64,000 nucleotides of DNA from the NCBI RefSeq assembly GCF_900112135.1, contig NZ_FOLC01000019.1, positions 41,431 to 105,430 on the forward strand, read 5' to 3'. The notes beneath the pieces are model-generated. The model made no database searches and was not told the origin of the DNA. It worked only from the letters and a program-made list of their open reading frames with translations. Position numbers and translations under genes: made by a program. Positions 17,590 through 26,738 of the stretch are shown in pieces (the stretch's first letter is position 1; every line of letters starts with the position of its first letter). Origin of the DNA: Collimonas sp. OK412 (GTDB lineage Bacteria > Pseudomonadota > Gammaproteobacteria > Burkholderiales > Burkholderiaceae_D).

Positions 17590-18975
17590 TTATGGGGCTG
17601 TCGGCCAGCCCATCGGCATAGCTCTCGTATAGCCATGTGCGTAGGGAGGGGCATGTAGTGTCCCGAATTCGATGTCCTGTAGCGTAGCAGTAGATCCAGC
17701 AATAAATTCGAACGCTTTTCCACCATGCAACCGTCGAAGAAGCTCCGACATGGCAAGACACGCGGCAATCAGGCCTACAAACGGCACCCCGACGGTCCGG
17801 GATGCAAGCTGCGTAAGGCCACACGCGTCTATACCGCTCTTCTTGAGCGCCTGATACGCTGGCATGTCTTCCGTAGAAGTATCGGCCAGAGCTACCTGTT
17901 TGGCCCAGATTTCCGCAGCTGTGCGCGATGATGGAAACGTGTGAATACCAAGGCTGCGAAAAGCCTGCGGACCACCGCCAAGGCCAGCCTCGACGATCAA
18001 CGGAAAGCCGGCCTGGTCTAGGGCTGAGCGTGCCAAAGCGTTGTCAACGCCACATAGGGCCACGCCAGGCTCGTCGGCATGCCGCTTCGTCCACGGGCCA
18101 AAACGTCGTTCTTCGATGAAGGTAGTAAAGCCACGTTTATCGAGCCAGTCTGCGACGACGCGGGCCTTCATTTTGTTCGTATCGTGTTTGTAAGAAAGCA
18201 GCGACGTGCTGTCATTTGAAGGGGCAATACGGTCGTAGTCTTGCAAGACCAATTGCAACTCTTGGGGCGTTTCGTAGGGCATTAGCGCCAACAACCACGC
18301 AAAGGCTTGGCCAAGATTGCCCAAACCAATTATCCAAAGATTCGAAGGAAGAAAAGCGAGTTCAGGCTCTGATTCGTCGACGTCCAGCCAATCGGCGCCC
18401 GGCTGCCAAAGGGACAGGCCCGCCGTCCGCCGTCCGGCCATCGGATGATCACCCGCATAATGAGAGAAAACCTCGCCGGCGCAGACTGCCGCCGCCAATG
18501 CCGGTGCCAGGGCCATAGAATTGTCCTCGGACAGGCGATCACCGATCATTAGCGGAGCTGCTCCTGCGCGCCAACCTTCCCAGGTAACGCGCCAAGCAGT
18601 GTCTTTATTGCTGTAGTCTTCGACGCTTCCGATCAGTGCAGTAGGCCACTCGGGGCGAGCAACGGCTACTGGCGTGCCGCCAAGTGCCATCACTGCCTCT
18701 TTCAACCCCGTGTTGGGGGCGAGTGCCGTCAGGCTGTCGCAGTCCGGCAGCCCGATAACTTCCACGCCGCCGAGAAGCGTACGTCGCGTGACGTTCACGA
18801 TAGTAAGGAGAGCAATCTGGTGCGCAGCCGAACTACGGATTTCCTCGCCGACATAGATTGTCAGGCCAAACTGTTGAAGCAGATTCATGGCGGCTTCATG
18901 CGATGCGGCTTTACCGCTGTCCATGAAATATTTGGCAGCGCGGTGCAACGTAGTGTGATCGAGTGTAAGGTTCAT
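17590..18975 (-). CDS. bilC: E1-like ubiquitin-activating enzyme of a BIL-type operon
   Basis: A 461-residue E1/ThiF-superfamily enzyme predicted to adenylate the C-terminal glycine of the operon's ubiquitin-like protein and pass it to the E2. An N-terminal domain of about 205 residues is specific to this group. The Rossmann loop is IIGLGNLGQAF (residues 215-225), followed by Asp246/Asp248 and SNDSTSLLSY; Cys385 (GIDACGLTQLASRTVGVPF) is the best catalytic cysteine candidate. Although longer ORFs begin with TTG at 18987, ATG 18975 has GGAG six bases upstream. The start follows the JAB stop by two bases. It is the last gene of the operon. Confidence 0.88.
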   Translation of the reverse strand: MNLTLDHTTLHRAAKYFMDSGKAASHEAAMNLLQQFGLTIYVGEEIRSSAAHQIALLTIVNVTRRTLLGGVEVIGLPDCDSLTALAPNTGLKEAVMALGGTPVAVARPEWPTALIGSVEDYSNKDTAWRVTWEGWRAGAAPLMIGDRLSEDNSMALAPALAAAVCAGEVFSHYAGDHPMAGRRTAGLSLWQPGADWLDVDESEPELAFLPSNLWIIGLGNLGQAFAWLLALMPYETPQELQLVLQDYDRIAPSNDSTSLLSYKHDTNKMKARVVADWLDKRGFTTFIEERRFGPWTKRHADEPGVALCGVDNALARSALDQAGFPLIVEAGLGGGPQAFRSLGIHTFPSSRTAAEIWAKQVALADTSTEDMPAYQALKKSGIDACGLTQLASRTVGVPFVGLIAACLAMSELLRRLHGGKAFEFIAGSTATLQDIEFGTLHAPPYAHGYTRAMPMGWPTAP

Positions 18976-18977
18976 AG

Positions 18978-20430
<1,453 letters not shown>

Positions 20431-20517
20431 ACTAACTTACTCCTATAAAGTGGCCCCGAATTGGGTGCCTATAAGAAGTAAGCGATGCGACTCCGAAAAA
20501 AACGGGTATTTCCTTTG

Positions 20518-21939
20518 CTAGTGAGCGCCGCAGGCAAAGTATGCCGGGCAATTGGGGCAAAACCTTGGCAATGGAGAAGGAATATTGAAATCTCCCTTCT
20601 TTATCCCGGCGATTGCCTCGTCATATAGCGCCAACTTCTTGCTATCGTCGCCGGACGGAATGACCTGCACATCGCCGGAGGCGAGAAAGAATGTCTCAAT
20701 GCTGACCGGGTGGTTCGGATAATGAAGGGTCGCGCCTTTTTGCAGTAAGGCGTAGATCGGCTTCCCTAGCTCACTTTTCGTCTTTTTCCCAGTGCGTGTC
20801 CGTTGGACACGAACAAGTCCGCTCTGCTCAATGAGTACCCTGTCGGGGGTGATGGAAACGATCCCATTGGACAGCGGGATTTGCCATTCCGCGCGAGCAT
20901 ACTGGCCGGTTTCGCGCAATATAGCCTCGCACATAGCGCGTACCATGCTTTCAGCCGCGCGACGATAGTAGAGTTCAAATCCATGGGTCAGTGGGCCGCG
21001 CTCGCTCCATACAGCAGCAAGGTGCGTCAGCCCCTCCTGGACCGTCGGCATGCTACCGGCCATCCTTTCTTGTTCCAGCCAATCGACCGTTATGTATACG
21101 CAGCGATGAAAGAGAGCATAAGGATTGTCGCCACGTGCCCCTTTCAACCGGTCAAGGATCTCGTAACGAAACCGCGCAGGGCACTCCATATAAAGAGAAA
21201 GCTGCTTTTCGGGATAGATCGAGAAAGCCTCGCACGGCACGTAGAGCGGCGTGCCCGCGAAAGATGCTCCAGCGCCCTTGAAATCGGCGTGCGTGACATG
21301 AGTTCCGATATGGTCAAGAAATTTTGAAGCGCTAGCGCTCACTTTGGCGGCATACTTTTCCGCTCGGCTTAGCGATAGAAAATCTCTCGCGCGCGATAAC
21401 CCCACGAAGAAGAGTCCTTCCTCTTCAGCGTCGTGATCATCCTTGTCCATTTTTAGTTGAGCGAGTGTCGGCGGCGGCGGGCATTGGACGCCGCCGCCGC
21501 TTCGCGACATCGGCATGTACCTGGTGGCAATGACCGGAAAATGTACTGCTCTGAACTCCAATCCTTTGCTGCCGTGGATTGTCATGACACGAATTGCATC
21601 GATATCGGATGCCTCCGATGAAACGGCGCGGAATGGCGTGTCTTGATTGAGCGCTTCGATGCGACGGATACGCTTTAAGAACTCGCGCCTGCCGACGCGG
21701 CCGGCTTTCGCGTTCTCGCCGCAAACCTTGAGGAAGTGATAGATAGCAATTAGATTCTGCTGCGCTTTGGCATTTTTTTTGCTCAGAAGTGGTTGTAGAT
21801 AGTCACTTCTTTCGAATAGCCATACGGTCAAGAATGACCAAGGGGAAGCATTCTCAAGTCCATCAAGATGAACAGCTAGCTTCGCAAGTCCTGTGCGGCC
21901 ACCAGTGGATATCTCAGGGATTTCCGCCGTCCGCTTCAA
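20518..21939 (-). pseudogene. C-terminal fragment of a UvrD-type helicase fused to a Fe-S nuclease-like domain
   Basis: About 473 codons remain. The start has UvrD domain 2 motifs only: IDAIRVMTIHGSKGLEF (motif V) and EEEGLFFVGLSRARDF (motif VI); Walker A, DExx and the other N-terminal motifs are absent. The C-terminal part resembles the AddB/Cas4-like nuclease fold with a four-cysteine pattern (Cys253, Cys461, Cys464, Cys470), but the DxK site is replaced (VRVQRTRTGK), so it may not cut DNA. No ATG starts the frame; it opens about 50 bases upstream, inside the integrase remnant. Truncated by recombination, probably non-functional. Confidence 0.75.
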
Positions 21940-22199
21940 TGCTTCGAAAATTGAAATCTTTTGGGTAGCTGTCCATTGATCAGCGTTTCATCGACGTCTA
22001 TATTCTGAAGCGAATGAAATTCATAAAATGCTTTAATAGCAACGAGATCATTTCGGATCGTATTGAAGGCCCTGTATTGGCGCTTAAGTACTACAAAGAG
22101 AAATGGAACCAGGACAGGCTGAGACGGAATGAGTCTGAAGAGTACGGGAAGGCGTCGGCCATCGGACAATCTACAAGGAAATATTTTCATGGCCGCCAT
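21936..22199 (-). pseudogene. N-terminal fragment of a phage-type site-specific integrase
   Basis: 87 codons that resemble the N-terminus of long tyrosine recombinases: RLSDGRRLPVLFRLI, then FVVLKRQYRAFNTIRNDLVAIKAFYEF, the SAM-like DNA-binding arm. The catalytic domain is missing; the frame stops after LPKRFQ where the helicase fragment begins in another frame. Starts at 22199 or 22190 are possible. It marks a mobile-element scar at the right border of the defence island. Confidence 0.7.
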
Positions 22200-22557
22200 A
22201 ATAGGCGGCAGCTCGTTGATTGCAAGCGTGTATTTGAACGACTGCTATAAAGCCTTTAGATTCATGAAGATAGAGTCGTATATGAACATGTCAAACATTG
22301 GGGTTAATGGGGAATCGGGTCCAATGCAGAACATAATCAATTCAATGAGTTAGAGCGCTTAGTGAACATCAATAACATTGGATCTCGTTTTACATAATAC
22401 AAATTATGCGAAGTTATAGCCGTGCAGAGGAAAACATGAAATATCCGAATATCAGGTACGGCAACCTAATCAGCACGCCACGCTGCCTCAGTAAGTCTGG
22501 AGATGAAAAAATCGGCCAAGACGCGCTTGGTTGGATTCCTGTGTATTCCTGGCGCCG
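22200..22557. other. Gene-free AT-richer stretch
   Basis: About 360 bases with lower GC than the flanks and no credible gene. It lies between the integrase remnant and the first ECF promoter module. Short reading frames here lack ribosome binding sites and recognised homology. It may be mobile-element debris. Confidence 0.4.
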
Positions 22558-22648
22558 GTATACGTGCGCGCGCTTGATTTTATTCCCGGCCATGGGGAGC
22601 AAGCAGAAAAATATGACGAGAATAACTTTCGACGGCCGGCAGTTATAC
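22558..22648. promoter_or_regulatory. Divergent ECF promoter module, copy 1
   Basis: Plus-strand promoter: -35 GAGAATA (22618-22624), 17 bases, -10 GTTATAC (22642-22648). Minus-strand promoter: GGGAATA (22587-22581), 17 bases, GTATAC (22563-22558). The two -35 elements are 30 bases apart, exactly as in copy 2. The plus promoter should drive the lipoprotein genes from 22830, leaving a leader of roughly 175 bases. The minus promoter has no clear gene. Confidence 0.65.
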
Positions 22649-22661
22649 AAGTGACGACACG

Positions 22662-22801
22662 CACCAGTGTTTCCAGAACCGGAAACATGGATAGGCCCAC
22701 AGCGCAAAAGAGGCGCTGCGGCGCAGTGCCGCCCCCGGCTGGCACCAGATAACACACTGGTGTTCATTTGATTGGCAAACCAACGCTTTTCCCGGTTTGC
22801 C
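22662..22801 (+). promoter_or_regulatory. Structured 5' leader of the small lipoprotein gene
   Basis: Two inverted repeats lie in the leader: CACCAGTGT (22662) with ACACTGGTG (22754), and GGCAAACC (22774) with GGTTTGCC (22794), the latter ending about 20 bases before the AGGAG ribosome binding site. They could form hairpins that affect translation or RNA stability. No known riboswitch class was recognised. Confidence 0.4.
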
Positions 22802-22829
22802 ATGTATTTCGATCTTATAGGAGATCATC

Positions 22830-22967
22830 ATGAAATTCGCAAAAACCATTCTCGCCATTGGCGTCACCCTCCTCACTCTTGCCGCTGCCGGATGCGCACA
22901 GCTTGATCCCATGAATGCTGCCTCGGGCATGCCGTCAGATCAGGGCAGCATGTACTCCGGACAGTGA
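22830..22967 (+). CDS. Small lipoprotein (45 residues)
   Basis: ATG 22830 follows an ATAGGAG ribosome binding site by seven bases. The product begins MKFAKTILAIGVTLLTLAAA, a signal peptide ending in a lipobox-like AAGC with Cys22, and continues with a short polar, Met-, Ser- and Gly-containing tail. It is probably an envelope-attached peptide. It lies downstream of ECF promoter copy 1 and upstream of a second lipoprotein gene, so it is a probable sigma-factor target. No family was recognised. Confidence 0.65.
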   Translation: MKFAKTILAIGVTLLTLAAAGCAQLDPMNAASGMPSDQGSMYSGQ

Positions 22968-23070
22968 CGCGAGCTGCAACAGTCTGTTGAGGCGGCCTGA
23001 CGGCGGCTGCCCGGTTATTTTCCCTGGCAGCCGCGATCCGATTCATATGACTATTCGTTGGAGGCAAACC

Positions 23071-23583
23071 ATGAGTCCCATCCACTCCATGAAGTACGAC
23101 TGGTGGTCGAACGCTCACTACGCGTCTATCGCCGTCGCCATGCTGGTAGCCGGTTGTGCCACGCCGGCATCCATTCCGCCCGGCGCCAGCCAGGCCGACG
23201 TCCAAGCGCGGCTCGGCGCTCCGCGCGAGGTCTATCACCTGCCGGATGGCACCACACGCTGGCTTTATCCCACGCAACCTGCCGGCGAATACACGTGGGC
23301 AGCTGACATCGACGGGCATGGGCGAGTTGTCAGCATCAAGCAGGTATTGACCATCGAGGAATTCGGCCAGGCCAGAATCGGCCAGTGGACCACGCAGGAT
23401 GTGCTGGTGCATTTTGGGCGACCGGTCGAAACCGCCTATTTCCCGCTCATGCGGCGCCATGTCTGGAGTTACCGCTTCCTGCAAGACGGCGTGTGGTATT
23501 CGATGATGCATTTTTACTTCGATCCGGATGGCATTTTGCGCCTTACCCAAGCCGGCCCGGATCCGGAAGAGGAACAGAATTGA
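23071..23583 (+). CDS. Lipoprotein with SmpA/OmlA (BamE)-like fold
   Basis: A 170-residue protein. The signal peptide ends at a lipobox (MLVAGC, cysteine near residue 29). The motif SIPPGASQADVQARLGAPRE with a following YHLPDGTTRWLYP is typical of BamE/OmlA-type repeats; a second repeat is seen around WTTQDVLVHFGRPVE. Such proteins support outer-membrane integrity, though this is not the housekeeping BamE in size. The start at 23071 is set by GGAGG about seven bases upstream. It probably shares the ECF-driven transcript of the small lipoprotein 100 bases before it. Confidence 0.75.
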   Translation: MSPIHSMKYDWWSNAHYASIAVAMLVAGCATPASIPPGASQADVQARLGAPREVYHLPDGTTRWLYPTQPAGEYTWAADIDGHGRVVSIKQVLTIEEFGQARIGQWTTQDVLVHFGRPVETAYFPLMRRHVWSYRFLQDGVWYSMMHFYFDPDGILRLTQAGPDPEEEQN

Positions 23584-23667
23584 AAATGATCGTGATTCGG
23601 GTTGCTCCGCCCTGGCCACTGCTGCCTTGATGCGTTTCCATGAGACAAGTGGCGGGAGGATCTCCGC

Positions 23668-23758
23668 GTATACCGTCGCGCTCTTCGTTTTATTCCCGGC
23701 TTTGTCGCGGTGATTAAAAAATATCGCGGGAATAAATCCTGGCCACTGACGGTTATGG
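23668..23758. promoter_or_regulatory. Divergent ECF promoter module, copy 2
   Basis: Plus strand: -35 GGGAATA (23728-23734), 17 bases, -10 GTTATGG (23752-23758), directed at the sigma-factor operon, so probably autoregulatory. Minus strand: GGGAATA (23697-23691), 17 bases, GTATAC (23673-23668), directed into the 3' end of the lipoprotein gene, where it would give an antisense RNA. The 30-base gap between -35 elements and the whole 91-base layout equal those of copy 1. Confidence 0.68.
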
Positions 23759-23832
23759 GTGTATGAACGTCGGCATTTGCGGCGCTCGGATGCTGCGAGC
23801 ATCTCCCCACCGGACAGGCAATGGAGGGACCC

Positions 23833-23922
23833 ATGAGAAACGATTACAAGACACCCCCATATGGTTGGCGTAGTCGCCAAATAGACCAGGCGCAAATCGG
23901 AGAAAGCGGGAGATCACCGTGA
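23833..23922 (+). CDS. 29-residue leader ORF overlapping the sigma-factor start
   Basis: ATG 23833 follows GGAGGG by six bases. It encodes MRNDYKTPPYGWRSRQIDQ and ten more residues and ends in a TGA that overlaps the sigma GTG start as GTGA. Such four-base overlaps usually mean translational coupling, so this small frame may set the sigma-factor level. The peptide is hydrophilic and resembles nothing known. Confidence 0.45.
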   Translation: MRNDYKTPPYGWRSRQIDQAQIGESGRSP

Positions 23923-24548
23923 TCGCGGCCGACAAGTCACGCCGATTCGAAGAACTGGCGTTGCCGCACCTGGATGCCGCCTACAACCTGGCACGCTGGC
24001 TGACCGGCAGCGCGAGTGATGCCGACGATGTCGTGCAGGATGCGTACCTGCGCGCCTTTCGGTTCTTCGACGGCTTCCATGGCGACAATGCGCGAGCATG
24101 GCTGCTCGCGATCGTTCGGAACACCTGGTTTACCGAATGGCGCAGGCGGAACGACGCAGCCGACGACACACCCTATGACGACGGACTGCACGACGACGAG
24201 CGACTCCCAGGATGGGCCGACGAGATCGGCAGCGATCCCGAAACGCTCGCTGTGCGGCGCGACGACGTGGACTTGATTCATCGCGCGCTCGGCTTATTGC
24301 CGGTCGAATATCGCGAGGTGCTGGTCCTGCGCGAGTTGGAAGACATGAGCTACCGCGACATTGCGACCGTCGCGGGCGTTCCGATCGGCACAGTGATGTC
24401 GCGGCTGGCGCGTGGCCGCAGCCTGCTTTGTGCGGCAGTGCGCAAGGCGCAGGAGGCGAGACCTTCCGGGCTTGCGCCCGTGCGCGGCAAGGTAGACGGC
24501 AACCTGGTCAGGATGCCTGTACCGGGTTCACCAAAAGGAGTTAAATAA
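23919..24548 (+). CDS. ECF-type RNA polymerase sigma factor
   Basis: A 209-residue sigma-70 family factor with region 2 (LPHLDAAYNLARWLTGSASD, ADDVVQDAYLRAFRFFDGF, RAWLLAIVRNTWFTEWRR) and region 4 (LPVEYREVLVLRELEDMSYR, VPIGTVMSRLARGRSLL). GTG 23919 has GGGAG about eight bases upstream and overlaps a 29-codon leader frame. The next gene is its probable anti-sigma factor (one-base overlap). Three sites with GRGAATA-N17-GTTAT stand before the operon itself and the neighbouring units, so the factor probably controls both itself and its surroundings. Confidence 0.93.
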   Translation: MIAADKSRRFEELALPHLDAAYNLARWLTGSASDADDVVQDAYLRAFRFFDGFHGDNARAWLLAIVRNTWFTEWRRRNDAADDTPYDDGLHDDERLPGWADEIGSDPETLAVRRDDVDLIHRALGLLPVEYREVLVLRELEDMSYRDIATVAGVPIGTVMSRLARGRSLLCAAVRKAQEARPSGLAPVRGKVDGNLVRMPVPGSPKGVK

Positions 24549-25252
24549 TGGACAAGAAAGAAACATTAAGCTCGCTTGGTAGTGTGCTGCGTGACGGATC
24601 GCTCTATCATCGCGCCCCACCCCATCTGCGCGCGCGCGTGCTCGCCGAGTTGCCGCGCGAATTACCGCGCGAGTCGCCCCGCCGGACCGTCTTTGCATGG
24701 GGCGGCTTCACCACGGATGGCGTGCGGGCATGGCTTAACGGCAGTGTTGCGGGGATCGCGGTCTGTGCGCTGGCATTGAGCGCGGTCACCTTGATCCAGC
24801 GGCCGGCGCCAACCGGCTCAATCGCCCAGGAGATTGTGTCGAGCCACGTACGCTCGCTGTTGTCGCAGCACCCGATCGACGTCGTATCGACCGATCAGCA
24901 CACCGTCAAGCCGTGGTTCAACGGCAGACTCGACTATACGCCGCCGGTCGTCGATCTCGCCGCGCAAGGTTTTCCGCTCGTCGGCGGACGAATCGACTAC
25001 GTGGGGCACCGCACCGTCGCGGTACTGATCTATCACTACCAAAAGCACCCCATCGACCTGTACGTGTTTCCCGATGCCGGCGGTACGCCGGTTCCCGCGG
25101 CACGGGCCTCGGATGGTTATGCGATAGCTCACTGGCAGCGCAACGGCATGGCTTACTGGGCCATCACCGATGCCCAATCCAGCCATCTGCATGCATTCGA
25201 GCAAGCGGTACTGGCAGAGGAAGACCATGAAGAAAACCCGTTAAAAGAATAA
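24548..25252 (+). CDS. Membrane-bound anti-sigma factor
   Basis: A 234-residue single-span protein, overlapping the sigma gene by one base (TAATG). The cytoplasmic N-terminus has only about 65 residues (YHRAPPHLRARVLAELPREL), then a transmembrane helix (AGIAVCALALSAVTLI), then a periplasmic domain with VVSTDQHTVKPWFNGRLDYT, a pattern seen in anti-sigma factors of this type. The zinc-binding HxxxCxxC motif of ZAS domains is absent, so sigma binding must use another surface. The periplasmic domain presumably senses the stress. Confidence 0.85.
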   Translation: MDKKETLSSLGSVLRDGSLYHRAPPHLRARVLAELPRELPRESPRRTVFAWGGFTTDGVRAWLNGSVAGIAVCALALSAVTLIQRPAPTGSIAQEIVSSHVRSLLSQHPIDVVSTDQHTVKPWFNGRLDYTPPVVDLAAQGFPLVGGRIDYVGHRTVAVLIYHYQKHPIDLYVFPDAGGTPVPAARASDGYAIAHWQRNGMAYWAITDAQSSHLHAFEQAVLAEEDHEENPLKE

Positions 25253-25264
25253 ATCGCGATTTAC

Positions 25265-25295
25265 GGGAATATTTTCCTCTCGTTCCAAGTTATAC
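25265..25295 (+). promoter_or_regulatory. ECF promoter before the cytochrome c cluster
   Basis: GGGAATA (25265-25271), 17 bases, GTTATAC (25289-25295), the same arrangement as the two plus-strand sites at 22618 and 23728. It lies about 65 bases before the cytochrome c start codon. Unlike the other two there is no divergent partner. Confidence 0.65.
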
Positions 25296-25359
25296 CGTTT
25301 ACAGGAATGGATGACATTGATCGGGCACCAGCAAACTTGCAAATCAAAAGGATTTCCAC

Positions 25360-25749
25360 ATGAAACAAGATCACTTATTCCTTGGCCTGGGCTTGGCCAT
25401 GCTGATGGGCTTCAGCGGCGCCGCTGCCGCTGCCGGCGATACGATGCGCGGCCAGCAGCTCTACCAAAGCATGTGCATGTCCTGTCACTCGATTGACTAC
25501 AACGGCGTGGGGCCGGCACACAAGGGGCTGTTTGGCAGGAAGGCTGGCAGTCGCGCTGATTACCTCTATTCACCAGCCGTGAAGGCATCCAGCATTGTCT
25601 GGAACGAAAAAACGCTGGATAAATGGCTGACCAATCCCGAGAAACTGATTCCGGGCCAAAAAATGGGTTTCATGGTGCCTGACGCAAAAGACCGCGCCGA
25701 CTTGATCGCCTATTTGAAGAAAGAGGCGGGACGAGAAGAGAAGCCCTGA
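25360..25749 (+). CDS. Class I cytochrome c (periplasmic)
   Basis: A 129-residue monohaem cytochrome. The signal peptide (LFLGLGLAMLMGFSGAAAA) is followed by the haem site CMSCH and the distal ligand region PGQKMGFMVPD, with the class-typical DRADLIAYLKKE helix at the end. It should shuttle electrons in the periplasm. The start is set by AAAAGGA eight bases upstream. First gene of a redox cluster under a predicted ECF promoter. Confidence 0.9.
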   Translation: MKQDHLFLGLGLAMLMGFSGAAAAAGDTMRGQQLYQSMCMSCHSIDYNGVGPAHKGLFGRKAGSRADYLYSPAVKASSIVWNEKTLDKWLTNPEKLIPGQKMGFMVPDAKDRADLIAYLKKEAGREEKP

Positions 25750-25829
25750 CCACGCGACCGACCTGTTGCGCAAAATGTCCTGCAACGGTCTGCCCTACAG
25801 CTATTCCAACCATTTAAAGGAGAAAAATC

Positions 25830-26735
25830 ATGATTGATCGCAGAAGCTTTATGAAACTGACCGCTGTCGGCGGCGGTGCGGTATTTATTTCCGGGCTATA
25901 TGGCCAGGCGCAAGCTGCAACTACCGACAAGAAGGCGGCGGCATCCGCTTACGACGATTTCTACTTCGTTCAGTTGTCCGACATTCATTGGGGGTATAGC
26001 GGCGCGGCCAATCCGGATGCGCTCAACACATTCAAGAAGACGGTTGCGACTGTCAATGCACTTGAAGTGCAACCGGACTTCATTATCTTTACCGGGGACC
26101 TGACCCACACCACGGATGATCCGAAGGAACGCCGGAAACGTATGGCCGAGTTCAAAGAGATTGCCGCCGGATTGAAAGTGAAAACCGTGCGTTTTATCCC
26201 GGGAGAGCATGACGCTTCGCTCGATAACGGCGCGGCATTCAAGGAAAACTTTGGCCCGACGAACTACGTGTTTGATCATAAGGGAGTACATTTCATCGCT
26301 TTGGATAACGTGTCCGATCCCGGCGCAAGTATTGGCGATGCCCAACTGGATTGGCTTAAAAACGATCTAGCCAAACAAGCAAAAGATGCGCGAATTGTTG
26401 TCTTCACGCATCGTCCCCTGTTCGACCTGGTACCCAAATGGGATTGGGCCACCCGCGATGGCGACAAAGCGATTGGGTTATTGACGCCATACAGCAATGT
26501 AACGGTGTTCTATGGCCACATTCACCAGGAAAATCACCACATGACGGGGCAGATCGCGCACCACGCGGCCAAGTCGCTCATTTTCCCATTGCCGGCGCCA
26601 GGCTCGCAAGACAAGCGCACCCCCTTGCCGTGGGATGCCGCTGCGCCGAATAACGGACTCGGTTTTCGCGAGGTAGAAGCTGAACGCAAGGATAGCGATT
26701 ACAAGATCACTGAGTTTCCTGTGACAAGGACGTAA
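25830..26735 (+). CDS. Tat-exported metallophosphoesterase
   Basis: A 301-residue calcineurin-like phosphoesterase. The Tat signal is IDRRSFMKLTAVGGGAVF. Metal-site motifs run in order: Asp51-x-His53 (LSDIHWG), GDLTH near 89, PGEHD near 134 (Glu for the usual Asn next to His-Asp), FTHRPL near 196 and YGHIHQ near 231. The GEHD variant is unusual, since this Asn normally contacts the second metal. The substrate is unknown. It lies 80 bases after cytochrome c with an AAAGGAG ribosome binding site, and four bases before the cupredoxin. Confidence 0.88.
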   Translation: MIDRRSFMKLTAVGGGAVFISGLYGQAQAATTDKKAAASAYDDFYFVQLSDIHWGYSGAANPDALNTFKKTVATVNALEVQPDFIIFTGDLTHTTDDPKERRKRMAEFKEIAAGLKVKTVRFIPGEHDASLDNGAAFKENFGPTNYVFDHKGVHFIALDNVSDPGASIGDAQLDWLKNDLAKQAKDARIVVFTHRPLFDLVPKWDWATRDGDKAIGLLTPYSNVTVFYGHIHQENHHMTGQIAHHAAKSLIFPLPAPGSQDKRTPLPWDAAAPNNGLGFREVEAERKDSDYKITEFPVTRT

Positions 26736-26738
26736 GCC

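Noticed and set aside
22406..22803. Short overlapping frames on both strands
   Set aside because: They cover the ECF promoter module and leader hairpins, lack binding sites and homology, and change frame between related copies.
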